A stretch of 64,000 bases of DNA from assembly GCA_948567375.1 (NCBI GenBank), contig OX419759.1, positions 25,521,493-25,585,492 of the forward strand, written 5' to 3'. Source of the stretch: Lunularia cruciata (lineage: Eukaryota; Streptophyta; Marchantiopsida; Lunulariales; Lunulariaceae). This document shows positions 10,917-21,678 of the stretch, in pieces. The translations under genes and the position numbers were made by a program. The notes beneath the pieces were generated by a model. It did not search any database. It saw only the letters and a list, made by a program, of their open reading frames with translations, and was not told where the DNA came from. Positions within the stretch are counted from its first letter, which is position 1. Every line of letters begins with the position of its first letter.

Positions 10917-12424
10917 AAAGGCTAGCAAGGTGGATGATACTCTTGTTTTTGTACTCTTGAGTATGATTACACCATTGAGGATAGGCTAGGGAAGAAACAA
11001 AAATATGCTGATTTATTATCTAAGGCCTATGATCATGATTGAGTTGAGCAAGTGGATGATTCTTTCTTTGATAAAGAGCTCATGACAATCTCAATCACTC
11101 AAGAGGTCCCAATGGAGTACAAGGAGATTGTGGACTTTGTTACAAGAGGTAGCTATCCTAATGTGATGCATGCCAAGAAAAAAAAGGCCCTTGCAGCAAG
11201 ATCTAGACCTTATACAATAATGGAGAACATCCTTTTTCATCACAAAGCACATGGTCTACTTCAAAGAGAAGAGAGTAAGGAGGAGCCTATTTTACTCATG
11301 AAGGAGTTTCATATGGTTTGGTATGTGGAGATCACTTTGCAAGAAAGGGGATCACTTTCAAGATTCTAGATGCAAGTTAGTATTGGAGCGGAATTTTCAA
11401 TCATTGTCTTCATTATTGCAAAACTTGTAATATTTATGAAGCTTTTGCCAGGAAGTCTACCTCTACTCCATCTCTTACATCAATTCCATTGCTAAAACCT
11501 TTTCAGAAGTGTGGAATTGACCTTTTATGTCCTCTTAATAAAACCTCTCCTAGGATAATTGGTACATTGTGGTAGTTACTAATTACCTTACTAATTGGGT
11601 TGAGGCTAGACCATTGAGAGATAAGAATGAAGATGAAGGTGGTATAGTTCCTTATGAATGCACCATATTCTAGGTTTGGGTGCCCTTTGGACTTGGTTAA
11701 ATAGAAAAAGAGAGTTTATAGGAAGAATCACTACAACCATGTTATGACATTTCTCTATCAAACATAGAGTGACTACCTCCCTTAATCTAAACTCCAATGG
11801 CTTGGTAGAGAGAACCAATCAAACCTTGTGCATGATATTGGCCAAAGATGTAAAATTGGAGGAGGCAAAACATCATTGGAACAAGAGGATACATGTGATT
11901 CTATGGGAGTATATGATAACCATGAAAGCATCTACCAAATATTCTCCATTTCATTTGGTATATGGTATTGATTCTACTTTACCTATTCACTTTGATCTTC
12001 CTACTTTCCAAGGCATTCATAGGAAATTGAAGAAGGGACAAGGAGGTGATGTAGAGAAGTCAAGGAAGGAGCAACTCATGGAATTAGAGGAGTTAAGAGC
12101 AGATGCTATAGTTTGAGAGGAGCAATCCCAAAGGAGAAAAAGGAGAGCTATGAAAGAAGGCAAGAAGAAGGTGGAGCCATTCAAGGAAGATGATGAGGTA
12201 ATGTTGTTTGATTCCATTCAATTCAAGCGGGTGCAAAAGAAGTTCTTGCCTAAGTACTTTGGACCTTTCTTTGTGAAGAAGGTGTGGAGCAATCACACTT
12301 ATGATCCCAAGGAGTTGGGAAGAAGATACTTTAATAGAATTAACCATGATAAGTTGAAGTTGTATCATAGAAGCTATAGGGACCTTCACTTCAAGGAAAA
12401 AGTGAAATCTAGTTTGGGGGTAAA
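10917..12424 (+). pseudogene. gypsy N RNase H/integrase remnant
   Basis: The region is collinear with U 41010-42500: the end of RNase H, then integrase. Open pieces lie at 11052-11369 (TISITQEVPMEYKEIVDFVT), 11769-12116 (including NSNGLVERTNQTLCMILAK, which holds the catalytic-core glutamate) and 12150-12506 (C-terminal tail with FLPKYFGPF). The piece carrying the first and second core aspartates (about 11510-11710) is frameshifted. In a functional element the enzyme inserts the DNA copy into the chromosome. The N tail keeps DSIQFKR where U has a stop. Confidence 0.8.
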
Positions 12425-13100
12425 TGTAACACCTGTTGATGCATGTATGCTCTATAGGGATATTAAGTTTGGTATTGCAAGTAGTGGAAAAATATTATCT
12501 ATATAAAGTTTAGCTAATTTTCTATATTAGTCATGATTAGCTAGAGTTAGTCTTAGGTAATATTGAGGTGACACTAGTTTGAAGGATAAGACAAGAGTGA
12601 GCACCACTTTTTGTCTTGTAGTGTATTGACTTGGTATTATTCCTAGTTATTTGACTTTGAAGAAAGAATTGAGAACTCTTAGACCCACAAGCCTTGTTGG
12701 ATGGAATTTTCTATAGTCAATGGATAGCCCATGTGAAGGATTCTTTGACTTAGTTGGTATATGAGGATAAGACTACCTACCCATGGAATTATTCCCATGT
12801 GCTTGAATATTCCTTTAGAACTTTTGACTTTATTTGACTTTTAGCATAGTAACTTGAGTTACTCTCATAATTATTAAATATTTTGTGTAACTTTTCAGAG
12901 GTATATAAGTTAGGAGTAAGGAGGTACTCATCATCCTTTCATTTGCAACTATCTCTCTTTCATTAAGTTTCTAATGTCATGAGTCTTGGAGGTACCTTGG
13001 AGTTCTAGCCTTGGAAAAGTGTGATGGAGTTGGAGTTCCATGGCTTATTAGTCCATGGTGTGCTACCTTAATAGCTATCAAAGATTAATTCTGAGTGAGA
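12425..13100 (+). repeat. gypsy N 3' LTR, right end truncated
   Basis: It starts TGTAACACCTGTTGATGC at 12425, right after a GGGGGTAAA purine run that serves as the polypurine tract. It follows the U LTR to GAGTGAGA at 13100 and lacks the last roughly 15 bp (CAGGCCGGCTCACA). The TATATAAG box is near 12903. It is clearly more diverged from U than E or V, so N is an older copy. Confidence 0.8.
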
Positions 13101-13552
13101 CTTTGGTATCTCCCTTTGTTGTCTGTTTCACTTAGAAATGGATGATGGTAAGTAAGTATGAAAAGGTGGACATGGAATTTGCACACACAATGAAATATGT
13201 TATAGTAAAGGAAGCCTACAACATGCTGAGCTATAAGAAGTAGAGGCAATAGGAATTAGTAGAAAAACCCATGGTTAGGGAAAAGAAAAGACTACAATGC
13301 CTTTTAGGCCAAAGATGATGGCCACAAAAAGGACAAGGAGGACTCTCATGGAGAAAGAAGTAAAGTGCAAAAGTAAAGCTAGACCACAACCAAATCCCAC
13401 ACCAAATTGTGATGTCATTAGACAAGGAGTTTGCCAAGGACCAAGGTAGAGAAGTACAATGGACTATAATCCAAAGTCAAGGACAAAGAGAAATCTTCTA
13501 GCAATAGAAAAAACATCTACCTCAAGAAGATTTGGTAGAGAAAATAGGCCTT
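13101..13552 (+). other. unassigned segment between gypsy N and coil element O
   Basis: These are about 450 bp of A/G-rich DNA that I cannot match to any other repeat in the window. Translations in all plus frames carry many stops; short lysine-rich stretches are visible but no domain. It is the only sizeable candidate for pre-insertion flanking DNA in the left half, or a decayed element of another family. Confidence 0.4.
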
Positions 13553-13774
13553 TATGGTACCCACTTATTATTTTTTGATGGGTTTTAAAGAAGAAGTGTA
13601 TTGTTGAAGCCAATTTGAAGCCAAATGGAGAAAAGAAGAGAAGAATTGTGTGTTTGGATCTGACCCAAGGAAGAAAAATTTGTGTTAGAGGAAGAAAGAC
13701 TTGGATCAGGCTGGAAGGATGGTAGACCTAAAGTAAGGATACTTTTCATTGGAATGATCAACCTGATCTAAAAC

Positions 13775-15666
13775 TGTGGTACCCATATTTTTTCATTTTG
13801 GACGAGTTTTGAAGAAGAAGTGCCTTGCTGAAACCAAATTGAAACCAAATGGAGAAGAAATGAGTGCAAACTTGTGTTTTGATCATACACGAGAGAGTCA
13901 CTTTTGTGTACGAGTAAGAAGGTCTTGGACTGGATCTGACCCAAAGAAGCTTACTTTGTGTCAGAGGAAGAAAAAAACTCGGATCAAACGTTGAAGGAGG
14001 GCAAACCCAAAATAGAAATAGAAGTTGCAGGTCAAGATTATTGCAAGGGCCATATCTCAATGTTCACAATTCCAAATCACATGTGCTATATCTCGTTGGA
14101 AGCGTCTCATTCAGGCCTTTCCATTACCACCAAAATCGCAACGTTTGGAGGTCTATAGAAGAAGTTACAAGCATTTGAAGTTTCGGGAGTAGATGTGAAG
14201 AGTAGTTTGGTGTCTTCGGGTCAATACGACTTCGGATTTCGGACTTCGGGTTTACATGAGTTCGGATCTAAAAACTTTACCTCAAGACAAATATGATTCA
14301 ACCCAAGGAAGTCGGACCTCAGAGTGCAGTGAAGGTGACTTCGGGAGTTTTGCTAGAGGGATCAGATGAAATTAGAGTAGGGAAAGAAGATAGTTAGGAT
14401 ACCCATGACTTCAATTTCAGTTCTGATTGAAGATAGAACATGAATTGAAGGAGAAGTAGCAGTAGTGAATAAATCCAAAGTGCAAGATCAGACAGTAAGT
14501 GTCTTTGGGTGAGCTACATGAGTGATTAGAGGAAAGTGGGTTACAAATTGAAGCTGTGGATAGTGTATTCATGTTTTCAATTACAATTCTTGATGATGAC
14601 ACAATAGAATTAGTAAAAGAATTGATAGTAGTTAGACCCAAAGTAAGAGAGATAGGAGTGCAAGTGTCTTTGGATTTGACACTTTTAGAGAAGAGTGGGT
14701 TGGGAGATAGAGATTTAGAAGGCTTAATTATGATAGGAATTGCAAATTAGGAAGGAGAAGTGTTAGAATTAGTGGAGAAAGTAGGAGTTGTGAAACCCAA
14801 AGACAGAGCAATAGGAAGTAAAGTTACTTATGGTTCGGGTTTGAATGCCGAAGAAGAAGTAGACATCAGATTGGATAAGTAACCAATTTGAGATTTGAAT
14901 AGGCAAATATGAAGAGGTGCATTGTCATTTCAGATCTGCAGGTTTGTAGAGTCATTAGGAAGAGGTGCATTAGGAAGATAACTGTCATTTGCTTCACTAT
15001 TTAAAAGTGGCATTCGTAGGGAATTGTTGTTTAGTGCTCATAATTTTGAGAATAGATAAAACAAAGTGCTGTGAAGTAGTGCTCGTCGCTTAAGCTTGAT
15101 TCCGAGTATCAACTTTGTGTTTGTAATTGTGAGTATGTGGAGAAATTTGAAGGGCAAGTCAATGTGCTTGTTGGATTTTGGATTCCGCAGCCTTGATCTT
15201 CATTTTGTGTGTTTGATCTTGAGTGAAGTGCAATCGAAGCAATGCCTTGACAGATCTGAGAGGAATTGTAGTGTTGGTAGTATTCTGCATTTGTGAGTGC
15301 AGTGATGTGAAGCAATTTTGATTGAGGAAGTTGTGCCTTTAGTGGAGGGGTGGAACACAATTCTGAGGCAAAGTCATTTTGCAGTGAAGTGCCATTTTTG
15401 GGAGAGCCTTAATCATCATAATCAAGATTGTTTGGAAAGATTTGATGGAGTTGTGATTAAGGAGTGTTAATTTGTGACAAGATTGTGAATCAGTGCTTGT
15501 TACTCTCTTCTGGGTGTAGTTTCTACTTGAGAGATTAAAGATGCAACCAAGAAGAACTGCAATTGTTACTTTGACTTTGTATTTAGACATTTTTTACTCG
15601 TATCTCTACGGGAATGAACTTTACTTACCTGATTACCGCAAAAGTGATATTTGTCGGGTTGGCACA
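13775..15666 (+). mobile_element. coil element P, short (1.9 kb) class, inserted in O
   Basis: The ends are TGTGGTACCC at 13775 and GGGTTGGCACA at 15666, length 1892 bp. Leader, C-terminal protein segment (open at 14556-14750, with LVKELIVVRPKVREIGVQV) and TATTTAAAA box (14998-15006) are laid out as in I and B. O sequence resumes on the right. The flanking pentamers (AAAAC left, GAAGA right) do not match, so the duplication is either degraded or was altered by the tandem duplication that abuts it. Confidence 0.85.
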
Positions 15667-15896
15667 GAAGAAACCTTAACAAGTTTTGCATGGGCCAGAC
15701 CAATCAAGAAGGTGCATTCATAAAAAATGGCTACTTCATGAGTAGAATAAATCTGAGAGTGATAGGGATAAATCAACCTGATCTGAAGAAACCTTAACAC
15801 TTTACTTGGGCTAAACCAATCAAGAAGGTACATTCATAAAAAGTGGCTACTTCATGAGTAGAATAAATTTGAGAGTGATGGGGATAAATCATGCGA
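15667..15896. repeat. tandem duplication, two 118-bp units
   Basis: GAAGAAACCTTAACA starts at 15667 and again at 15785. The two units stay collinear through ACCAATCAAGAAGGT, GGCTACTTCATGAGTAGAA and GGGATAAATCA, with scattered substitutions. The first unit touches the right end of P. It lies inside coil element O and probably arose after O inserted. Confidence 0.85.
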
Positions 15897-16207
15897 GGTA
15901 TTTGTGAGACATTGTGAAGTAGAGAGCACACAATGCCAACAAAGGGCAGCAGATAGGTTTTGTTACTTGTAGTGTGGAATTCGCAAGTGACATTTAGAGA
16001 TTTGGATATGGAAGCTAGGATTGAAGTCTTGAACTGACTTTAGATCATGTTTATGGCTTGGAATTGGAACTTGAGTTTTTCAAGTTTCATAGCAAAAATC
16101 ATTGCCAACACTTGTATAGATCATCCCATGGCAAAGAGAGGAAATATGGCTTGATGGATTGAGTTGGATTGGAGACTCATATTGGTAGGGAAGCAAGAGA
16201 TGAGACA

Positions 16208-16887
16208 TGTGAGCCAATTTGTCTCTCACTCAAGATGAACCTCTAATGCCTATTATGGTAATGCACCATGGACTAAGAAGGCAAAGAACCCCAACTCCAT
16301 CATACTCCTCTAAGGTTAACACTCCAAGACTCAAGACATTACTCACTAGAGAACTCACTAGTTGCAAATTAAAAGATGATGAGTACCTCCTCACCCCTAG
16401 TTTATATCCTTGTCAAATAGTTACATACCAAAGTTACTAATTCTTGGAGTAACTGAAGTTACTAGACTATAACTCAAATTAGTCAAAAATTCTAAAGGAA
16501 TATCTATCTTCATGGGCATATTCCTTTAAGAATGTGGTCTTAGCTTGAACCAACCACTAAGTTAAGGATTCCTTCACGTGGGCTATCCTTAGACTATAGA
16601 AAAATCCAAAACAAAAAGGCTTGTGGGTTCAAGAGTTCTCAATTCTTTCCTCAAAGCCAGACACTTAGGAATAAAACCAAGTCAACACACTAGAATCCAA
16701 GATATTGATGCTCATCTTTCCTTTTTCCTCTAAAGCAAGGTCCTCTTTATCTTAGCTATGACTAACTCTAGCTAATCATGGCTAATGTAGAACTATCCTA
16801 TATCTTTATATAAATAATATTTCTCAAGTACTTATAATACCAAACTAAATATCACAATAGCACATACATACACAAATGGGTATTACA
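16208..16887 (-). repeat. gypsy Q 3' LTR
   Basis: On the minus strand this reads TGTAATACCCATTTGTG... to ...GGCTCACA. On the plus strand it runs from TGTGAGCCAATTTG at 16208 to GGGTATTACA at 16887, 680 bp. The polypurine-type run TTTACCCCTAG (minus strand CTAGGGGTAAA) follows at 16888. It is inserted in coil element O. Confidence 0.88.
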
Positions 16888-18410
16888 TTTACCCCTAGAC
16901 TAAGATTTCACTTTGTCCTCAAAGTGAAGGTCTCTCTACCTTCTATGAAACATCTTCAACTTATCATCATTTATCCTATCAAAGTCTCTTCCTCCCAACT
17001 CCTTGAGATCATAGGTGTAATTTAGACACACCTTCTCTACTATGAAAGGTCCAAAGTACTTAGGCAAAAAACTTCTTTTTCACTCTCTTGAATCAAATGG
17101 AATCAAACCACATTACCCAATCACCTTCTTTGAAAGGATCCACCTTCTTCTTGCCTTGCCTCTTGTCATAGCTCTCCTTTTGTTTCCATTGGACTTGCTC
17201 CACTCAAACCATCGCAATTGCTCTTGCCTCTTCCAATTCCATGAGTTGATCCTTTCTTGACTTCTCTACATCACCTCCTTGTGTTTTCTTCAATCTCATA
17301 TGAATGCTTTGGAAAGTAGGATGATCAAAGTGAACGGGTAAGATAGACACAATACCATATACCAATTGAAATGGAGGATATCTAGTAGAAGTCTTCATGG
17401 TTGTCTTATACTTCCACAAAACTGCATGAATCCTCTTATCCCAATGATGTTTAGCTCCCTCCATTTTTTCATCTTTGGCTAGCATCATGCACAAGATCTG
17501 ATTGGTTCTCTCTCCCAAACCATTGGGATTTGGCTTATAGGATGTAGTTATTCTATGTGTGATAGAGCAATATCATAGCATGGTTGTAGTAATGCTTATT
17601 GTAAACTCTCCTCTTGTATCAAAAACCAACTCCAAAGGGCACCCAAACCTAGTGATCATGAGTTCATAAAGAAGTCTCCCGTCTTCATCTTCACTCTCGT
17701 CCCTCAATGTATCTAGCCCACTTGGTAAGGTTATCAATAACTACTACAATGTACCAGTTGTTCCTTGGGGTTCTATTGAGAGTACCTACAAAATCAATTT
17801 CTCACTTCTCAAAAGGTCCTAACAATGGAATTGACCTAAGTGGTGAAGTGGAAGTAGAATTTCTAGCAAAAGCTTGACAAACATGAAAAGTTTTGCAATA
17901 ATCAAGAAAATCCTTGAAAATCTCCCTCCAATAGTAACTTGCATCTAGAATCCTGAAAGCAATCACCTTTCTTGCAAAGTGTCCTCCACACACTAAACCT
18001 TCATGAAACTCCTTTATGAGTACGATAGATTCTTCCTTACCCATTGCTCTTTGAAGTAGACCATCTACTTCTTGGTGAAAAAGAATATCCTCTACCATTG
18101 TGTAAGGTCTAGATGTTGCTGCAAGGGCCTTCCTTTCCCTAGCATGCATCTCTTTTGGATAGTTACCTCATGTAACAAAGTCCACAATCTCCTTGTACTC
18201 CATTTGAACCTCTTGAGTGATTGATATTGTCATGAGCTCTTCATATAGAAAGAAATCATCTATAGGCTCATCTTTATCATGATCATAGTTCCTAGATAAC
18301 AAATTAGCATTTGCATATCTCTTCCCTTGCCTATCCTCAATGGTGTAGTCATACTCGGACAAGAGTATCATCCACCTTGCTAACCTCCCTTCCATATTAG
18401 GCATGTTCTA
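16888..18410 (-). pseudogene. gypsy Q integrase and end of RNase H
   Basis: Minus-strand pieces at 17204-17518, 17802-18149 and 18168-18404 match U integrase. The zinc-binding H2C2 region is in 17802-18149 (HEGLVCGGHFARK.. through CKTFHVCQAF, with the third ligand position C-K-T-F-H-V-C altered relative to U CKTCHVC). The last core block lies near 17500. RNase H tail RLARWMILLSEYDYTIEDR is in 18168-18404. The TGA just after the AMV codons (17204) is shared with U and N, while E has CGA there, which suggests a CpG-type C-to-T change. Confidence 0.82.
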
Positions 18411-19860
18411 ACATGTACTTCAAAGCCTTGTGATCCGTGAAAATGGTGGCTTTCCCTCCAATCAAGTAGTGTCTAAACTTCTTGAGACCAAAGATCACTG
18501 CCAACCCTTCTCTCTCCGTGACAGAGTAGTTCTTCTCTGCTTAAACCATCTGCCTACTAGCATAAGCTATTGGATGATCATGCTCATCTTGGTCTTATTG
18601 ACTAAGAGTGCATCCTATAGCTGCATTAGAAGCATCAATGTAGAGGATGAAAGGCTTACTCCAATCAGGTTTAGCAAGAATTGGAGCTACAACAAGGGAT
18701 TGCTTGAGCTCCTCAAAAGCTTTGAGAGCCTCCTTGTCCTCTAAAATCACCATTTATTTTACACCCTTCTTCATGTAGATGTTCAATGCATAAGTCTTGT
18801 TGTAAAATGTGAAGATGAACCTCCTAGAGTACCCAACCAGCCCCAAAAATTGGTGAAATTTTTCCACTTTTGAAGGGAATAGAAGTTTTGAGATTTCCTC
18901 ACCTTCTTAGGGTCAAGTACTATTCCATCCTTAGGGATGATATGTCTCAAAATTAGACCTTCTTCACAACCAAAAATGCACTTCTTTGGGTTGAGTGATG
19001 CATTTGCTTTGTCCAAGCATTGCAAGACCTTGATCAGGTGCTCAAAGTGCTCCTCCTTGTTCCCATAGACACAAAATTCATCAATGAAGTCTCTCACAAA
19101 TTCTCAATGAAAGGTTCAAACACCTTGTTCATGAACCATTGGAAATGGCTGGAGAATTGCAAAGCCGAAAAGGCATGACCTTGACAGCATAAGTCCTCCA
19201 AGGTGTGGTGAATGTGGTGAGTTGTTGATGCTTTTGTACAATCTTGATTTGGTTATACCCACTATAACCATCTCCTAAACTATACCTCTCATGACTTGCA
19301 ACCTCTTCCAAGATCTCATGTAATAGTTGTTCTTAGTAATAGCATTGAGCTTCTTATAATCCACACATACCCAAAGCTTGTCATGTTTTCTCCACAATCA
19401 CAATTGGAGACACCCCTTCTAAATTCACCACCTCAAAGATAAGTCCAGCCTCCTTGAACTTATCAATCTCCTCCTTCACAACCAAAGATATTGGTGGACT
19501 AATTTGATGTTGCTTTTGGTGGACTTGTCTGCATGTGACTCCACCTCAATCTTGTACTCCTCCAAGGTGACTTCCTTTAAATCCTTGAAACTAAAAGCAA
19601 ACACATGGATGAACTTCTGGAAAATCTCCTCAAGTCTTACCTTCTCCTCCTTGGTAACATTTGGACCACACTTCAGGGTAGATAACCTCCTCTCTATCTC
19701 TTCAAGTATCAATGGTGATTTATTTGGGTCTTTCAAAACCTCTAGCTTAGGTGCAAAGTTCATAGCACACAAGGGATACATAAATGAATCAAACTCAAAT
19801 TCATCTTCCTCCATTGAAGTCTCCTCCTCCATGCTTGTATCCACACCTAAACCTCCTTCT
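18411..19860 (-). pseudogene. gypsy Q reverse transcriptase/RNase H
   Basis: Pieces at 18783-19097, 19129-19311 and 19476-19844 cover the reverse transcriptase. The catalytic box, FIDD in U, V and E, reads FIDE here (19077-19088, minus strand), so the second catalytic aspartate is lost. The fingers/palm region GDGYSGYNQIKI is present in 19129-19311. The upstream acidic linker with YPLCAMNFAPKLEVL, typical of this family, is in 19476-19844. Several frameshifts separate the pieces. Confidence 0.85.
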
Positions 19861-20500
19861 TTTTGAATCTGATTCCCAATAATGAGAAGATGGTGTATCT
19901 AAATCTGAAGTGTTGGTGGTGTTGGTCACAAGAATGATGACTATATGGTTTGATGGTCCAGTCCTTAAATACCCTTTTTGCCATCAATCAATTATGTGTG
20001 CTACTCTCAACCTTGGCCTCCCTAGAAGTAAATCATACCTTGAATCTTTCAACAATTAGAAAATCATGAGATTTTGAACTCCCATAACTAAAACTACCAC
20101 CTTATCTCACTCCTATTGGTCAAACTTGTTGCTTGTTTGCCATGCTCACCATAATTGTTGAAGGTCTAGAGGGTATCATATTCAACTTCATCATCAACCT
20201 CTCTAACATGGCATTCAATGCAGATCCTCCATCAACAAGTGCATCCTTGATGTTGTGACCATTGACTCTCACATCAATCTTGGAGGTATATTCACAAGCC
20301 TCCCATGATGTTGGTTTAGCATCCACCACTCTCATTGATACTAGAGCTTTTGCTTTCTTATTCCTCTTGCTTCTTGTTGAACTCAAACCACCCCTAAGCT
20401 CCTTTCTCAAGGTAAGATTCAAAGTGATGAGTTGGCCTATTGTGATGTTAGCCTTATGACTTCCAACATCCTCCAACACATTGTAGTTCCATTCTTGCTT
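19861..20500 (-). pseudogene. gypsy Q protease region
   Basis: The minus-strand frame 20120-20731 contains KIDVRVNGHNIKDALVDGGS, an aspartic-protease active-site loop with the DGG form rather than DTG or DSG, and ends at a TGA directly after QQV (20120-20122). The downstream half, with the LLGRPWL-type motif near 20010-20030, follows beyond this stop. The protease would cut Gag-Pol. Confidence 0.75.
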
Positions 20501-21678
20501 TGAGATCAAGAAGTCCTCCATCCAACTTCTTCCTTGGAGTCTTTGTTGTTGATGATTTTGAGGTGCGAGTAATCCTAGTAAACATAGGAGTATCATTGCT
20601 AGTAGTAAATCTTTGAGAAGAGTGTACATCTTTTGAAAAATGAGCTCTCTTCTTCTTGTATGCCAAAAGCTCCAAATTAAGACCTTTGGAGTTTGAGCAC
20701 TCTTCCTTCTCATAGTTTCTCTCAACCACATCTATGGATGCTATCCCCTTACCTTTGTCTGGATTTGGAGCCACTTGGGTTTCACTACATCTCTCTTTTC
20801 CTCTATTGGCTCCCTCATAATCCCTTCTTCCATGGTAAGTGGAATTTGGGCAATTCCTTTGGATATGACCTCTTCTCCACAACCAAAACAATTTCAATCA
20901 TTGAAATTTGTGGTTGTTTGGCCTCCTCTATATGGATAGCTTCCATAATACCTAAACCCTCTCCCCACATTTTGATCCACTTCTCTCTTCTCCCATAGTT
21001 GCACTGCATAGATCTTGAGATTTGCAAGTTGTTTAGTGATGGTTTGAGGTGGATCTTTTGGTAGAGGTGCAAGAATAGGATCAACTTCTACTTGTGGTGC
21101 AAACCTTTCCACCAAAGTATCAAAAGTTCTGCCATATTTTTATCCTTGAGGAGGATGCACAACTTCCTTCACCACCAAACTACTCTCATCCCCCTCCAAA
21201 CTCTCCTCCATATGAATTGCAATCTTGAGAGCTCCAACCTTGGAAGAGGGTTTTTCATATCTAACCTTGCTTCTAATCTATGGTCTCAAACCTCACAAAA
21301 AGTTCTTGGTGAGCATGGATCCTATGCCAATCATAGTAATCTCCACATCATCTCCATTCTTCCTGAACATTATGCTAGATTTGGATTCTAGCTTCTCCAC
21401 TCTTTCCATTTACACTTTCTTTTTCTCTCCATCTCCTTGTTTGAGGAAGGTAACCTCACTCATAAATCTCTCATAAATCTCCCAAAACTCTTCTTGCCTA
21501 TCTCTTCTTTCTCTCTTTTGGTATTCTGACTCATACCATATAAAGATTGCATCTTCAAAGAAATATGGTAATTATGAGGCCCACTCATTCTTCCTCCTCT
21601 CATTTTTTCCTATTCAAGCTCTCTTGAAGTATCTCACAAAGGCTTCCACATCTTCTCCATCTTTGCCAAAGAAACCGG
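20500..21678 (-). pseudogene. gypsy Q gag, 5' part separated by insertion T
   Basis: The minus strand carries the nucleocapsid zinc knuckle near 20830-20890 (frame-shifted between 20454-20897 and 20815-21084; the histidine of CX2CX4HX4C is present, unlike U where it is tyrosine). Gag blocks are recognisable from 21092 to 21670. The very start of gag (the GKDGEDVEAF region) abuts insertion T at 21679, and the gag leader continues on the other side at 24818. Confidence 0.75.

Larger units (their letters stand above)
13553..16207 (+). mobile_element. coil element O, interrupted by P, cut by gypsy Q LTR
   Basis: The left terminus TATGGTACCC (family TGTGGTACCC with one change) is at 13553. The leader resembles C at 28085-28300, including the ATGATCAACC words. 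After the insertion of P (13775-15666) it continues at 15667 into the N-terminal-domain region. A GGAATTGGAACTTGAGTTTT segment near 16060 corresponds to the AWNWN motif in F and G. At 16208 a gypsy LTR begins, so the remainder of O is missing from this side. The frame is decayed. Confidence 0.7.
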
